A DNA stretch of 64,000 nt, from assembly GCA_052143315.1 (NCBI GenBank), contig JBKQTE010000079.1, positions 11,874-75,873 of the forward strand, read 5' to 3'. This document shows positions 16,024 through 23,722 of this stretch, piece after piece. Numbering within the stretch: position 1 is the stretch's first letter; each line of letters opens with the position of its first letter. The position numbers and the translations under genes are program-made. The stretch comes from DASZIT01 sp052143315 (GTDB lineage: Bacteria; Actinomycetota; Acidimicrobiia; Acidimicrobiales; RAAP-2). The notes under the pieces are model-generated. The model was not told the origin of the DNA and made no database searches. It was given only the letters and a program-made list of their open reading frames with translations.

Positions 16024-17760
16024 ATGCTCGACTACGTGATCCGCAACGGCCTGGTCGTCGACGGGACCGGGGCGCCGGGGCGGAAGGCCGACGTCGGCAT
16101 CCGCGACGGCAAGATCGTCACCGTCGGCGAGGTGACCGAGGAGGCCGCCGCCGAGCTCGACGCCGCGGGGCTGGTGGTGGCGCCGGGGATCATCGATCCC
16201 CACACCCACTACGACGCCCAGCTCTTCTGGGACGCCACCGCCTCACCGTCAAACCTCCACGGCGTCACCACCATCATCGGCGGCAACTGCGGCTTCACCC
16301 TGGCCCCCATCAAGGAGAGCGACCACGACTACATACGGCGGATGATGGCCAAGGTGGAGGGCATGCCGCTGGTATCGCTGGAGGACGGGCTGCCCTGGGA
16401 CTGGACCACCTTCGCCGACTACCTGGGCAAGCTGGAGGGCAACCTGGGGGTCAATGCCGGGTTCCTGGTCGGGCACTGCGCCATCCGGCGCTGGGTGATG
16501 GGCGGCGACCGAGCCTCCGAGGTGGCCACCGACGAGGAGATCGCCGCTATGTCGGCCCTGCTGGCCGAGTCGCTGGAAGCCGGTGGCCTGGGCTTCTCCT
16601 CGTCCCAGTCACGCACCCACTCCGACGGTGACGGCAACCCGATCTCCTCCCGCCACGCCGATCGCCGCGAGATGCTGGCCTTCTGCGAGGTGGTGAAGGC
16701 CCATCCCGGCACCACCCTCGAGTACATCACCGACGGCTGCCTCGACACCTTCTCCGACGCCGAGATCGACCTGATGGTGGCCATGAGCACCACCGCCAGG
16801 CGTCCGCTCAACTGGAACGTGCTCACCGTCGACTCCCGCACCCCGGAGAAGACCCGTCGCCAGCTGGAGGCGTCCGAGCGGGCCGCCGAGGCCGGCGGAA
16901 GGATCGTCGCCCTCACCATGCCCACGCTGGTGCCGATGAACATGAGCTTCCGCACCCACTGCGCCCTGTTCCTCATGCCCGGGTGGGGCGACGTGATGGG
17001 CCTGCCGGTGGAGGGGCGGATCGAGAAGTTGAAGGACCCGGCGGTGCGAGCCCAACTGGACGAGCGGGCCCACTCGAAGGACGCCGGGGTGTTCCGGCGC
17101 CTCTCCCACTGGGCCAACTACATCATCGGGGACACCTTCTCGCCGACCAACGAGGGCCTGAGCTGGCGGGACGTCGGCTCCATCGCTGAGGAGCAGGGCA
17201 AGGAGCCCTTCGACGCCCTACTCGACCTGGTGATCGCCGACGACCTGCGGACGGTGCTGTGGCCCAAGGCGTCCGACGGCGACGACGCGTCGTGGCAGGC
17301 CCGGATCGAGGTGTGGGACAACCCGGATGCGATGATCGGGGGCTCCGACGCCGGGGCGCATCTCGACCGCATGTGCGGCTCGAACTACCCGACCTCGTTC
17401 CTCGGCGACTGCCTCCGCAAGCGCAAGCTGGTGTCGATGGAGCGCGCCGTCCAGATGATGACCGAGGCACCGGCCGAGCTCTTCGGGCTGGCCGACCGTG
17501 GTCGGGTGGCCGAGGGCCTGCAGGCCGACCTGTTCGTCTTCGATCCCGAGACCGTCGGGTCGGAGCCGGCCACCCTGGTCAACGACCTGCCAGGGGGAAG
17601 CCCGCGGCTCGTCGCCGACGCCATCGGGGTGGTCCGGGTCCTGGTGAACGGGGTCGAGACCATCGTCGACGGCAAGCCCACCGGCAACCTGCCGGGCACC
17701 TTGTTGAAGTCGGGGCGGGACACCGTCACCGTCGATCCCACTCCCGTCGGTGCGGCCTGA
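16024..17760 (+). CDS. N-acyl-D-amino-acid deacylase-like amidohydrolase
   Basis: A 578-residue amidohydrolase superfamily member. The N-terminal beta-sandwich piece (MLDYVIRNGLVVDGTGAPGRKADVGIRDGKI) is followed by the HxH metal motif IIDPHTHYDAQ (about residues 60-70), GGNCGFTLAP (the metal-bridging Cys found in D-aminoacylases), VGHCAIR, and the late Asp in MIGGSDAGAHLD. This family hydrolyses N-acyl-D-amino acids, but environmental homologues near acyl-CoA genes often have unknown substrates. Start ATG 16024 follows GGAAGGG and begins the conserved domain; an upstream ATG at 15970 lies beside the operator and is unlikely. Confidence 0.85.
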   Translation: MLDYVIRNGLVVDGTGAPGRKADVGIRDGKIVTVGEVTEEAAAELDAAGLVVAPGIIDPHTHYDAQLFWDATASPSNLHGVTTIIGGNCGFTLAPIKESDHDYIRRMMAKVEGMPLVSLEDGLPWDWTTFADYLGKLEGNLGVNAGFLVGHCAIRRWVMGGDRASEVATDEEIAAMSALLAESLEAGGLGFSSSQSRTHSDGDGNPISSRHADRREMLAFCEVVKAHPGTTLEYITDGCLDTFSDAEIDLMVAMSTTARRPLNWNVLTVDSRTPEKTRRQLEASERAAEAGGRIVALTMPTLVPMNMSFRTHCALFLMPGWGDVMGLPVEGRIEKLKDPAVRAQLDERAHSKDAGVFRRLSHWANYIIGDTFSPTNEGLSWRDVGSIAEEQGKEPFDALLDLVIADDLRTVLWPKASDGDDASWQARIEVWDNPDAMIGGSDAGAHLDRMCGSNYPTSFLGDCLRKRKLVSMERAVQMMTEAPAELFGLADRGRVAEGLQADLFVFDPETVGSEPATLVNDLPGGSPRLVADAIGVVRVLVNGVETIVDGKPTGNLPGTLLKSGRDTVTVDPTPVGAA

Positions 17761-17801
17761 GGGGCCCGTTGGGCACATGGCCGTCCGGCAGCCCACCGGC
17801 C

Positions 17802-17807
17802 TACACT
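17802..17807 (+). promoter_or_regulatory. -10 element TACACT for the aldehyde dehydrogenase gene
   Basis: TACACT directly abuts operator site 4, which would cover the transcription start; the leader would be about 100 bases. Confidence 0.45.
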
Positions 17808-17824
17808 GCTGACGCGGCGTCAGC
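17808..17824. promoter_or_regulatory. Operator-like palindrome, site 4 of 5 (aldehyde dehydrogenase promoter)
   Basis: GCTGACGCGGCGTCAGC, a perfect 8-bp inverted repeat around one central base. The core CTGACGCGGCGTCAG is at 17809-17823. Confidence 0.65.
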
Positions 17825-17911
17825 TCTTCGCCACGCCACTCCGTAACCGCACATCACCACCGGCCGCCGGGCGTTCCCGGCTCCGTCACCACCGGGAAAG
17901 GGGCCCCGAGC

Positions 17912-19381
17912 ATGAGCGACCAGGTCACCAAGGACGAGACGCAGCTACTGATCGGGGGGAAGTGGGTCGAGGCCGGCAACGGCACCTACGACATCATCAA
18001 CCCGGCCACCGAGCAGGTGGTGGGCCAGGCCCCCGACGCCTCGGTGGAGGACGCCAACGCCGCCGCCCGGGCCGCCGCCGAGGCCTTCCCCGCCTGGTCC
18101 CAGACGCCGGTCGATGATCGGCTGGCCCTACTGAAGAAGGCGGCGGCCGCCATCCGGGCCAAGAACGACGAGCTGGTGCCCCTGGTCATCGCCGAGACGG
18201 GCGCCACCGCCCGGGTCGGCTCGCGGATGCAGGTGCCGATCAGCGCCGACCGGTTCGACCGGTACGCCCGTGACATCCGCCACGTCCAGGAGTCGTCGCT
18301 GACGCCGGTGGCCACCGCCGCCACGCCACTGGCCCCCGGTGGACTGGTCAGCGCCCTGGCCTACCGCCAACCGGTGGGGGTGGTCGCCGCCATCGCCTCG
18401 TACAACTTTCCCCTGACCAACATGGCCGGCAAGGTGGCTCCCGCCCTGGCCATGGGCAACACGGTCATCATCAAGCCCGCCCCCCAGGACCCGTTGGCCG
18501 TGGTGGAGCTGGCTCGCATCCTCGACGGGGTCGGCTTCCCGCCGGGGGTGGTCAACCTCGTCAACTCCTCGGGCCCCGAGCCGGCATCGGCCCTGACCGA
18601 GTCGCCCGACGTCGACATGATCAGCTTCACCGGTTCGACGGCCGTGGGCGTGCGCATCGCCGCGGCCGGGGCGCCGACCATGAAGCGCCTGCTGATGGAG
18701 TTGGGGGGAAAGGGCGCGGCTCTGGTCTTCGAGGACGCCGACGTCAAGACGGCGGTCACCGCCATCGCCTCGACGTGGGGATTCCACTCGGGCCAGATCT
18801 GCACGGCCCCAACCCGCGCCGTCGTCCACCGGAGCGTCTTCGACCAGGTGGTCGAAGCCTTGGCCGCCGCCACCGCCTTCATGCAGGTCGGTGACCCGAC
18901 CGACATGGCCACCATCGTCGGACCCCTGATCTCGGGCGTCCAGCAGCAGCGGGTGCTCGACTACATCGAGACCGGCCGCAAGGAGGGCGAGATCGTCGTC
19001 GGCGGCGGCCGCCCCGCCCACCTCGACACCGGCTTCTACGTGGAGCCGACCCTGGTGGTCGGCACCAACGACATCACCGTGGCCCGCGAGGAGATCTTCG
19101 GTCCCGTGGTGGTGGCCATCCCCTTCGACGACGAGGAAGAGGGGATCGCCATCGCCAACGACAGCGAGTTCGGCCTCTACGACTACGTCTTCTCCGGGGA
19201 CACGGCCCGAGCCTTCCGGGTGGCCAAGCGCCTCCGCGCCGGTCACGTCGGGATCAACACCGCTCAGCGCAACATGGACGCGCCGTTCGGTGGGTTCAAG
19301 ATGAGCGGCATCGGTCGTGACGGCGGCGACTACGGGCTGGAGGCCTACTCCGAACTGCAGTCGATCATCTGGGCCGGCTGA
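17912..19381 (+). CDS. NAD(P)-dependent aldehyde dehydrogenase
   Basis: A 489-residue ALDH superfamily enzyme oxidising an aldehyde to an acid. Motifs: ASYNFPLTNMAGKVAPALAM and NTVIIKPA (cofactor-binding Lys), SFTGSTAVG, catalytic Glu in LMELGGKG, catalytic Cys in HSGQICTAPTR, EEIFGPVV, and PFGGFKMSGIGRDGG near the C-terminus. Length and motifs are normal. A strong ribosome binding site (GGGAAAGGGG) precedes ATG 17912. It is preceded by operator site 4, so it is likely part of the same regulon. The cyclase-family gene follows 28 bases downstream. Confidence 0.93.
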   Translation: MSDQVTKDETQLLIGGKWVEAGNGTYDIINPATEQVVGQAPDASVEDANAAARAAAEAFPAWSQTPVDDRLALLKKAAAAIRAKNDELVPLVIAETGATARVGSRMQVPISADRFDRYARDIRHVQESSLTPVATAATPLAPGGLVSALAYRQPVGVVAAIASYNFPLTNMAGKVAPALAMGNTVIIKPAPQDPLAVVELARILDGVGFPPGVVNLVNSSGPEPASALTESPDVDMISFTGSTAVGVRIAAAGAPTMKRLLMELGGKGAALVFEDADVKTAVTAIASTWGFHSGQICTAPTRAVVHRSVFDQVVEALAAATAFMQVGDPTDMATIVGPLISGVQQQRVLDYIETGRKEGEIVVGGGRPAHLDTGFYVEPTLVVGTNDITVAREEIFGPVVVAIPFDDEEEGIAIANDSEFGLYDYVFSGDTARAFRVAKRLRAGHVGINTAQRNMDAPFGGFKMSGIGRDGGDYGLEAYSELQSIIWAG

Positions 19382-19409
19382 CGCCGGGCCTGCGTCGAGT
19401 CCGCCACCT

Positions 19410-20408
19410 GTGCCCGTCCCCGTCCCCGCCTCCATCCCGTCGTCGTTCGCCGAGACGGCCCGGCGTGTCTCCAACTGGGGCCGGTGGGGCGACAACGACC
19501 AGCTGGGCACCCTGAACCTCATCGACCAGGCGGCCCGTCTCCGGGGCGTGGCATCGGTCCGGGAGGGCACGGCGTTCCCCCTCGGACTACCGATGTCGGA
19601 GGCGGAGGGGATCCAGATGGGGTTCATCAAGGGCAGGGTGAACCCCACCCGCTCGATGATCTGCGTCAACAACCCGCTCACCGACGACCCCGAGTGGATC
19701 GCCTCCTCCGAGGACGTGGTGACCTTCGCCATGCAGTGCGCCACCCACTGGGACGGCCTGGCCCACGTGTCGTACGGCGCCGGGCCCGGCGGGCCCCGGC
19801 TCTACAACGGTTTCGCCGCCTCGGAGGTGACCGAGGGCGGGACGGCCAAGCTCGGCATCCACCTGGTGCGCTCGCTGGTGTCGCGGGGCCTGCTCCTGGA
19901 CGTCCCCCGGGCCAAGGGGCTGGAGATCCTCGATCCCGGCTACCCGATCACCCCCGACGACCTCGACGCCGCCTGCGAGCTCGGCGGGCTCACCGTGGCC
20001 GCCGGCGACGTGGTACTGGTCCGGACCGGCCAGCCCGCCCACCTGGCTCTGCCCGGACGGCCGGGCCTCGGCGGCGCCGACCCGGTCCGGGACCTGGTCG
20101 CCTACACCTGGCCGGTTCCTGGGCTGACGGTGGCCACGGCGGAGTGGTTCCACCACCGGGACGTGGCCGCCGTGGCCACCGACACCATGGTGTTGGAGGT
20201 CTACCCGTGCGAGGACGAGCGCCTCTTCCTGCCGGTCCACCTCCTCCACCTGGTGGAGATGGGGATGACCCAGGGCCAGAACTGGTTCCTCGACGAGCTG
20301 GCCGATGCCTGTGCCGGGGACGGCCGGTACCAGTTCCTGCTCGACGCCACCCCCCTGCCCTTCACCGACGCCCTGGCCTCGCCGGTCAACCCGGTGGCGC
20401 TTCGTTGA
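19410..20408 (+). CDS. Cyclase-family / kynurenine formamidase-like hydrolase
   Basis: A 332-residue protein of the putative cyclase family (PF04199). The metal motif HxxxHxx is seen as THWDGLAHV at about residue 112, with further conserved segments GIHLVRSLVSRGLLLDVPR and GDVVLVRTG. Such Mn/Zn enzymes hydrolyse amides or lactones (kynurenine formamidase, isatin hydrolase); actinobacterial long forms are mostly uncharacterised. I chose GTG 19410 because the frame upstream lies within the aldehyde dehydrogenase. The N-terminal VPVPVPASIP is low complexity. It probably shares an mRNA with the aldehyde dehydrogenase. Confidence 0.85.
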   Translation: MPVPVPASIPSSFAETARRVSNWGRWGDNDQLGTLNLIDQAARLRGVASVREGTAFPLGLPMSEAEGIQMGFIKGRVNPTRSMICVNNPLTDDPEWIASSEDVVTFAMQCATHWDGLAHVSYGAGPGGPRLYNGFAASEVTEGGTAKLGIHLVRSLVSRGLLLDVPRAKGLEILDPGYPITPDDLDAACELGGLTVAAGDVVLVRTGQPAHLALPGRPGLGGADPVRDLVAYTWPVPGLTVATAEWFHHRDVAAVATDTMVLEVYPCEDERLFLPVHLLHLVEMGMTQGQNWFLDELADACAGDGRYQFLLDATPLPFTDALASPVNPVALR

Positions 20409-20537
20409 GGCCGACGGCGGTAACGCTCACCACCTCCTCGTCGACCATCCCGCCGTACTGCGGCAGCCGCCGGCGGTCCGGGGGGACCGGGTGGTCATCG
20501 GCGGGCCGCCCGCCCTGCTCGCCTGACGGGTGACGGT

Positions 20538-20560
20538 CGGGCCCGGCTCTACCCGGCCCG
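20538..20560. terminator. Possible terminator hairpin between converging genes
   Basis: Arms CGGGCC and GGCCCG flank an 11-base loop that can pair further internally (GG/CC). It overlaps the stop codon of the minus-strand lipoprotein gene. No T-run. Confidence 0.3.
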
Positions 20561-20986
20561 GAGAGTCACCCGGAACTGGGCCGCCGGCGGTTTGGTCAAC
20601 GGGCCGGTGGGTGCCAGGTCGAGCAGCAGCGAGAAGGTCCCGGCCTTCACCACCGTGAAGCGCAGGACCTGCAGATCCTGGCCGGACTGGCCGGGGTTGG
20701 AGGTGAACTGCGAGGCGCCGGCCTGGGCGAACCCGGGGCCGCCACCGGCCAGCTGCCAGACGTCACCGGTCGACTTCTCGTACGGGAGGTCGACCGTCAC
20801 CTGGCCGGGCACCGAGACCCGCTTGGTCGTCCCGTTGTCCAGATGAGTGAGCGTCAGGGAGCCTCCGGTGGTCCGGGTGGTCGACACGGTGGGGACGGCC
20901 AGGTTGCCGGTCCCGCACGCCGCCATGGCCAGTGCCACACCCACCAGCGCGACAGCCGGGAGGCGGTGACGCGCTGGTGAGCTCAA
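20549..20986 (-). CDS. Probable lipoprotein with chagasin-like (I42 inhibitor) fold
   Basis: A 145-residue exported protein. It has a basic start, a hydrophobic core (LPAVALVGVALAMAACG) and a lipobox Cys at about residue 24. The mature part has a segment LPYEKSTGDVWQL resembling the NPTTGYxW loop of chagasins, GQSG in the position of the GxGG loop, and FTVVKAGTFSLLLDL, a typical I42 strand. The third inhibitory loop (RPW) is not evident, so cysteine-protease inhibition is uncertain. The start codon is TTG 20986, the only one that leaves a full signal peptide. It converges on the cyclase gene. The gap 20409-20548 contains no gene I can support. Confidence 0.6.
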   Translation of the reverse strand: MSSPARHRLPAVALVGVALAMAACGTGNLAVPTVSTTRTTGGSLTLTHLDNGTTKRVSVPGQVTVDLPYEKSTGDVWQLAGGGPGFAQAGASQFTSNPGQSGQDLQVLRFTVVKAGTFSLLLDLAPTGPLTKPPAAQFRVTLRAG

Positions 20987-21121
20987 CCGCCCACGTCGAC
21001 CCGGGTGGCGCTGACGGCGGACATGGCGGTGGGCACGGCCACCACGGTACCGGTCGCCGGAGTGGCCTGAGGACCGGGTTGGCCTGGGCCGGCCGTAGTG
21101 TTGGCGGAGGCGCGGGATGCG

Positions 21122-21958
21122 CTACTTCTTCTTCGTCGGCGTGGACGAGCCCGAGGACGAGCCCGAGGGCGATGGCAACCCCACGTCGGCACCCGCCCCC
21201 TTCTCCTTGGCCGCCTTCACCTGGGCGGTGCGGGCGGCGGCCGCTCCCCCGCCCACCACCGGTCCGGTCCGCGGCCGGGGACCGTCGGACCCGGGCACCT
21301 GGGCGCCCTCCGGCACCGGTCGCCCGGTGACCGCCCAGTGCAGCAGCCGGGCCTGGCTGTCGACCAGCGAGGCGGTCCGGATCCCCCAGAATTCGAACCC
21401 GTATCGGTGCCCGGCCACTTGGGCCAGCATGGCGATCAGGGTGCCGGCGGCGGCCATGGGGTCCGAGCCGGCCGGGGAGCCGTCGCTGGTGGTGGCGATC
21501 ACCCGGGCCAGGGTCACCGTCACGGCGTTGAGCGCCCGGACCCGCAGGCCCTGGAAGCGGAGATCGCCCTCGACGGTGGTGAGCTCGACCACCCGGAACA
21601 CGGCCCGGTTGGTCTCCCAGTACTCCATGAACCCCTCGACCACCGCCACCGCGGTGTCCCAGCTCGCACCCTCGGACCAGTCGCCGTCGACCAGGCCGGC
21701 CAGGACGCCGGCTCCCTCCACCAGCTCCTCGGCCAGCACGGTGATGGCCGCCTCGACGTTCTCGAAGTACTGGTAGAAGGTGGCCGGCGAGGTACCCGCC
21801 TCCCGGGCGATGTCGATGACCTTGATCGACCGCCACGGGGTGGCCACCAGCAGGCCGGCGGTGGACTCGAGCAGGCGCTGACGGGTCGCCCGTCCCCGCC
21901 GTCCGGGTACCCGTCCGTCCGTGGTGGCGATGAGTTCCGGGTCGTCGGGAAGCGCCAT
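21122..21958 (-). CDS. TetR-family transcriptional regulator
   Basis: A 278-residue TetR regulator. The DNA-binding domain occupies about residues 20-75 (RATRQRLLESTAGLLVATPW, then helix-turn-helix DIAREAGTSPATFYQYFENVEAAITVLAEEL). The ligand domain is helical. The C-terminal ~60 residues are a Pro/Gly/Ser/Lys-rich tail ending PTKKK, unusual for the family. It is divergent from another TetR gene, with operator site 5 between them 33 bases from this start, so either regulator may autoregulate. An upstream -10-like TACCAT (21973-21968) is visible. Ligand unknown. Confidence 0.88.
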   Translation of the reverse strand: MALPDDPELIATTDGRVPGRRGRATRQRLLESTAGLLVATPWRSIKVIDIAREAGTSPATFYQYFENVEAAITVLAEELVEGAGVLAGLVDGDWSEGASWDTAVAVVEGFMEYWETNRAVFRVVELTTVEGDLRFQGLRVRALNAVTVTLARVIATTSDGSPAGSDPMAAAGTLIAMLAQVAGHRYGFEFWGIRTASLVDSQARLLHWAVTGRPVPEGAQVPGSDGPRPRTGPVVGGGAAAARTAQVKAAKEKGAGADVGLPSPSGSSSGSSTPTKKK

Positions 21959-21990
21959 GGAGCACCAATGGTAGTGAGGGTCGACAAGTC

Positions 21991-22005
21991 ATGACGGACC
22001 GTCAG
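21991..22005. promoter_or_regulatory. Operator-like palindrome, site 5 of 5 (between two divergent TetR genes)
   Basis: ATGACGGACCGTCAG, containing a perfect TGACGG-A-CCGTCA inverted repeat. It lies 33 bases from one TetR start and 41 bases from the other, the usual place for TetR autoregulation. Confidence 0.65.
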
Positions 22006-22033
22006 GTCACCGGGGGGCGAAGGCGCACCAGAG

Positions 22034-22039
22034 TAGGGT
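22034..22039 (+). promoter_or_regulatory. -10 element TAGGGT for the KstR-like gene
   Basis: TAGGGT ends 6 bases before ATG 22046; a leaderless transcript is predicted. Confidence 0.45.
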
Positions 22040-22045
22040 GAGCTG

Positions 22046-22648
22046 ATGGCGAACCGGCCGGTGCCACGCACCCTGACCCGTGCCCAGCAGGCCCGGCGCC
22101 AACGGGTGGTCGACGCCGCCATGTCCCTCGGCCTGGACGGCGGGTACGAGGCCGTCCAGATGCGCGACGTCGCCGCCCGGGCCGACGTGGCCATGGGCAC
22201 GGTGTACCGCTACTTCACCAGCAAGGACCACCTGCTGGCCGCCGCCCTGGTGTACTGGGTCGAACAGCTCGACGCCCGCCTGTCCCAACTCCCGGCCCGG
22301 GGGGACACCGCCGCCGAGCGGGTCATCGACGTCCTCGACCGGGCCCTGCGGGCCATGGGCCGCCAGCCCCAGCTGGTGGGGGCGGTCTTCACCGCCCTCG
22401 CCTCCCCCGACCCGGCCGCCGTCGAGTCCCAGCAGCAGGTGTCGGTCCTGATGGAGGGGATCATCACCCGCGCCATCGGCGAGCCCCACCCCCCCAATCT
22501 GAGTGACCGGGCCCGCATCCTCGGGCACGTCTGGTACTCCGCCCTGGTGGGCTGGGTGAACGGGTGGAGCAACATGAGCCGCGTCCACGACGAGTTGGTG
22601 GTGGCCGTGGGTCTGCTGCTGCCGGCCGACATCTACGCCGTGGCCTGA
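22046..22648 (+). CDS. KstR-like TetR-family regulator
   Basis: A 200-residue TetR protein whose N-terminal half closely resembles mycobacterial KstR, the cholesterol-catabolism repressor: QARRQRVVDAAMSLGLDGG, then EAVQMRDVAARADVAMGT and VYRYFTSKDHLLAAAL. The C-terminal segment (RILGHVWYSALVGWVNG, DELVVAVGLLLP) also matches KstR layout. KstR responds to a CoA-thioester intermediate; the same is plausible here but not shown. It lies next to operator site 5, and the same palindrome recurs before acyl-CoA and aldehyde-oxidation genes, making it the best candidate regulator of that set. The KstR operator known from mycobacteria (an AACnnGTT type) is not what is seen here. Confidence 0.88.
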   Translation: MANRPVPRTLTRAQQARRQRVVDAAMSLGLDGGYEAVQMRDVAARADVAMGTVYRYFTSKDHLLAAALVYWVEQLDARLSQLPARGDTAAERVIDVLDRALRAMGRQPQLVGAVFTALASPDPAAVESQQQVSVLMEGIITRAIGEPHPPNLSDRARILGHVWYSALVGWVNGWSNMSRVHDELVVAVGLLLPADIYAVA

Positions 22649-22703
22649 GCCGACCGACCTGGTCGCCCTCGGGGGTCGACCCACCCCAGCCCCGAACGCT
22701 TGC

Positions 22704-22709
22704 TACCGT
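22704..22709 (+). promoter_or_regulatory. -10 element TACCGT for the ABC transporter operon
   Basis: TACCGT ends 5 bases before ATG 22715. Confidence 0.45.
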
Positions 22710-22714
22710 CTGAC

Positions 22715-23722
22715 ATGCCCTCGGCCATCGAAGTGCAGCATCTGACCAAACACTTCCGCGAGGTCCTGGCCGTCAACGACCTCAGCTTCGAGGTGGAGAC
22801 CGGACGGGTGACGGGCTTCCTGGGCCCCAACGGCTCCGGCAAGACCACCACCCTCCGCATGCTGCTGGGCCTGGTCCACATCACCGCCGGGGTGGCCACC
22901 TTCGGCGGACGGCGCTACGTGGAGATCGAGCACCCGATCCGCCACGTGGGGGCCGTGCTGGAGGCCACCAGCTTCCATCCCTCGCGGCGGGCGGAGGACC
23001 ACCTGAAGATGGTGGCCATCGGGGCCGGCATCCCGCTGTCCCGGGTCGGCGAGACGCTGGAGCTGGTCGGCCTGTCCGACGTCGGACGGCGCCGGGTGGG
23101 GAAGTTCTCGCTGGGGATGCGCCAGCGCCTGCAGCTGGCCACCGCCCTGCTCGGCGACCCGGAGATCCTCATCCTCGACGAGCCGGCCAACGGGCTCGAT
23201 CCCCAGGGCATCCAGTGGCTCCGGACGTTCATCCGCCACCAGGCCGCCATCGGCCGGTCGGTGCTGGTCTCCTCCCACCTGCTGTCCGAGATGGAGGAGA
23301 CCGTCGACGACGTGGTGATCGTGTCGCAGGGCCAGCTGGTCCTCCAGACCACCCTGGCCGACTTGTCCACCCGGGCCGGGACCAGCACCGGCATGCGGGT
23401 ACGGTCACCGGAGATCGGCCGGCTCACCGGCGTCCTGGCCACCTCCAACGTGGCGTTCCGACCGATCGCCCCCGACACCATCGCCATCGACGGCGCCAGC
23501 CCCGAGTGGCTGGGGCCATTGCTGGCCCAACACCAGATCGTCGTCTACGAGCTGGTGCACGAGAAGGGCAGCCTGGAAGACGTGTTCCTCACCCTCACCA
23601 AGGGGTTCGACGCCGCCATTCCCGGGGCCCCGTCGCTCGGTGCCCCCCCGGGTGGCAGCCAGGCTCCCCCGCCGGGCGGCACGCCACCGACGCCAGGGCC
23701 GATGCCCGGAGGCCAGTCGTGA
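22715..23722 (+). CDS. ABC transporter ATP-binding protein (exporter type)
   Basis: A 335-residue ABC ATPase. Walker A GPNGSGKT (about residues 38-45), signature FSLGMRQRLQLA, Walker B ILILDEPANGLDP and the switch His in VSSHLLSEM are all present. Residues beyond 220 form the accessory domain of CcmA/BcrA-like exporters, then a Pro/Gly-rich tail (PPGGSQAPPPGGTPPTPG). It drives an exporter with the permease encoded next, which overlaps by GTGA. The substrate may be a lipid, peptide or drug. Confidence 0.92.
   Translation: MPSAIEVQHLTKHFREVLAVNDLSFEVETGRVTGFLGPNGSGKTTTLRMLLGLVHITAGVATFGGRRYVEIEHPIRHVGAVLEATSFHPSRRAEDHLKMVAIGAGIPLSRVGETLELVGLSDVGRRRVGKFSLGMRQRLQLATALLGDPEILILDEPANGLDPQGIQWLRTFIRHQAAIGRSVLVSSHLLSEMEETVDDVVIVSQGQLVLQTTLADLSTRAGTSTGMRVRSPEIGRLTGVLATSNVAFRPIAPDTIAIDGASPEWLGPLLAQHQIVVYELVHEKGSLEDVFLTLTKGFDAAIPGAPSLGAPPGGSQAPPPGGTPPTPGPMPGGQS

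Noticed and set aside
20983..21192. A 69-codon minus-strand frame upstream of the lipoprotein
   Set aside because: Most of it overlaps the TetR gene in another frame. The last 40 codons are Ala/Pro/Thr-rich with no start, ribosome site or motif.
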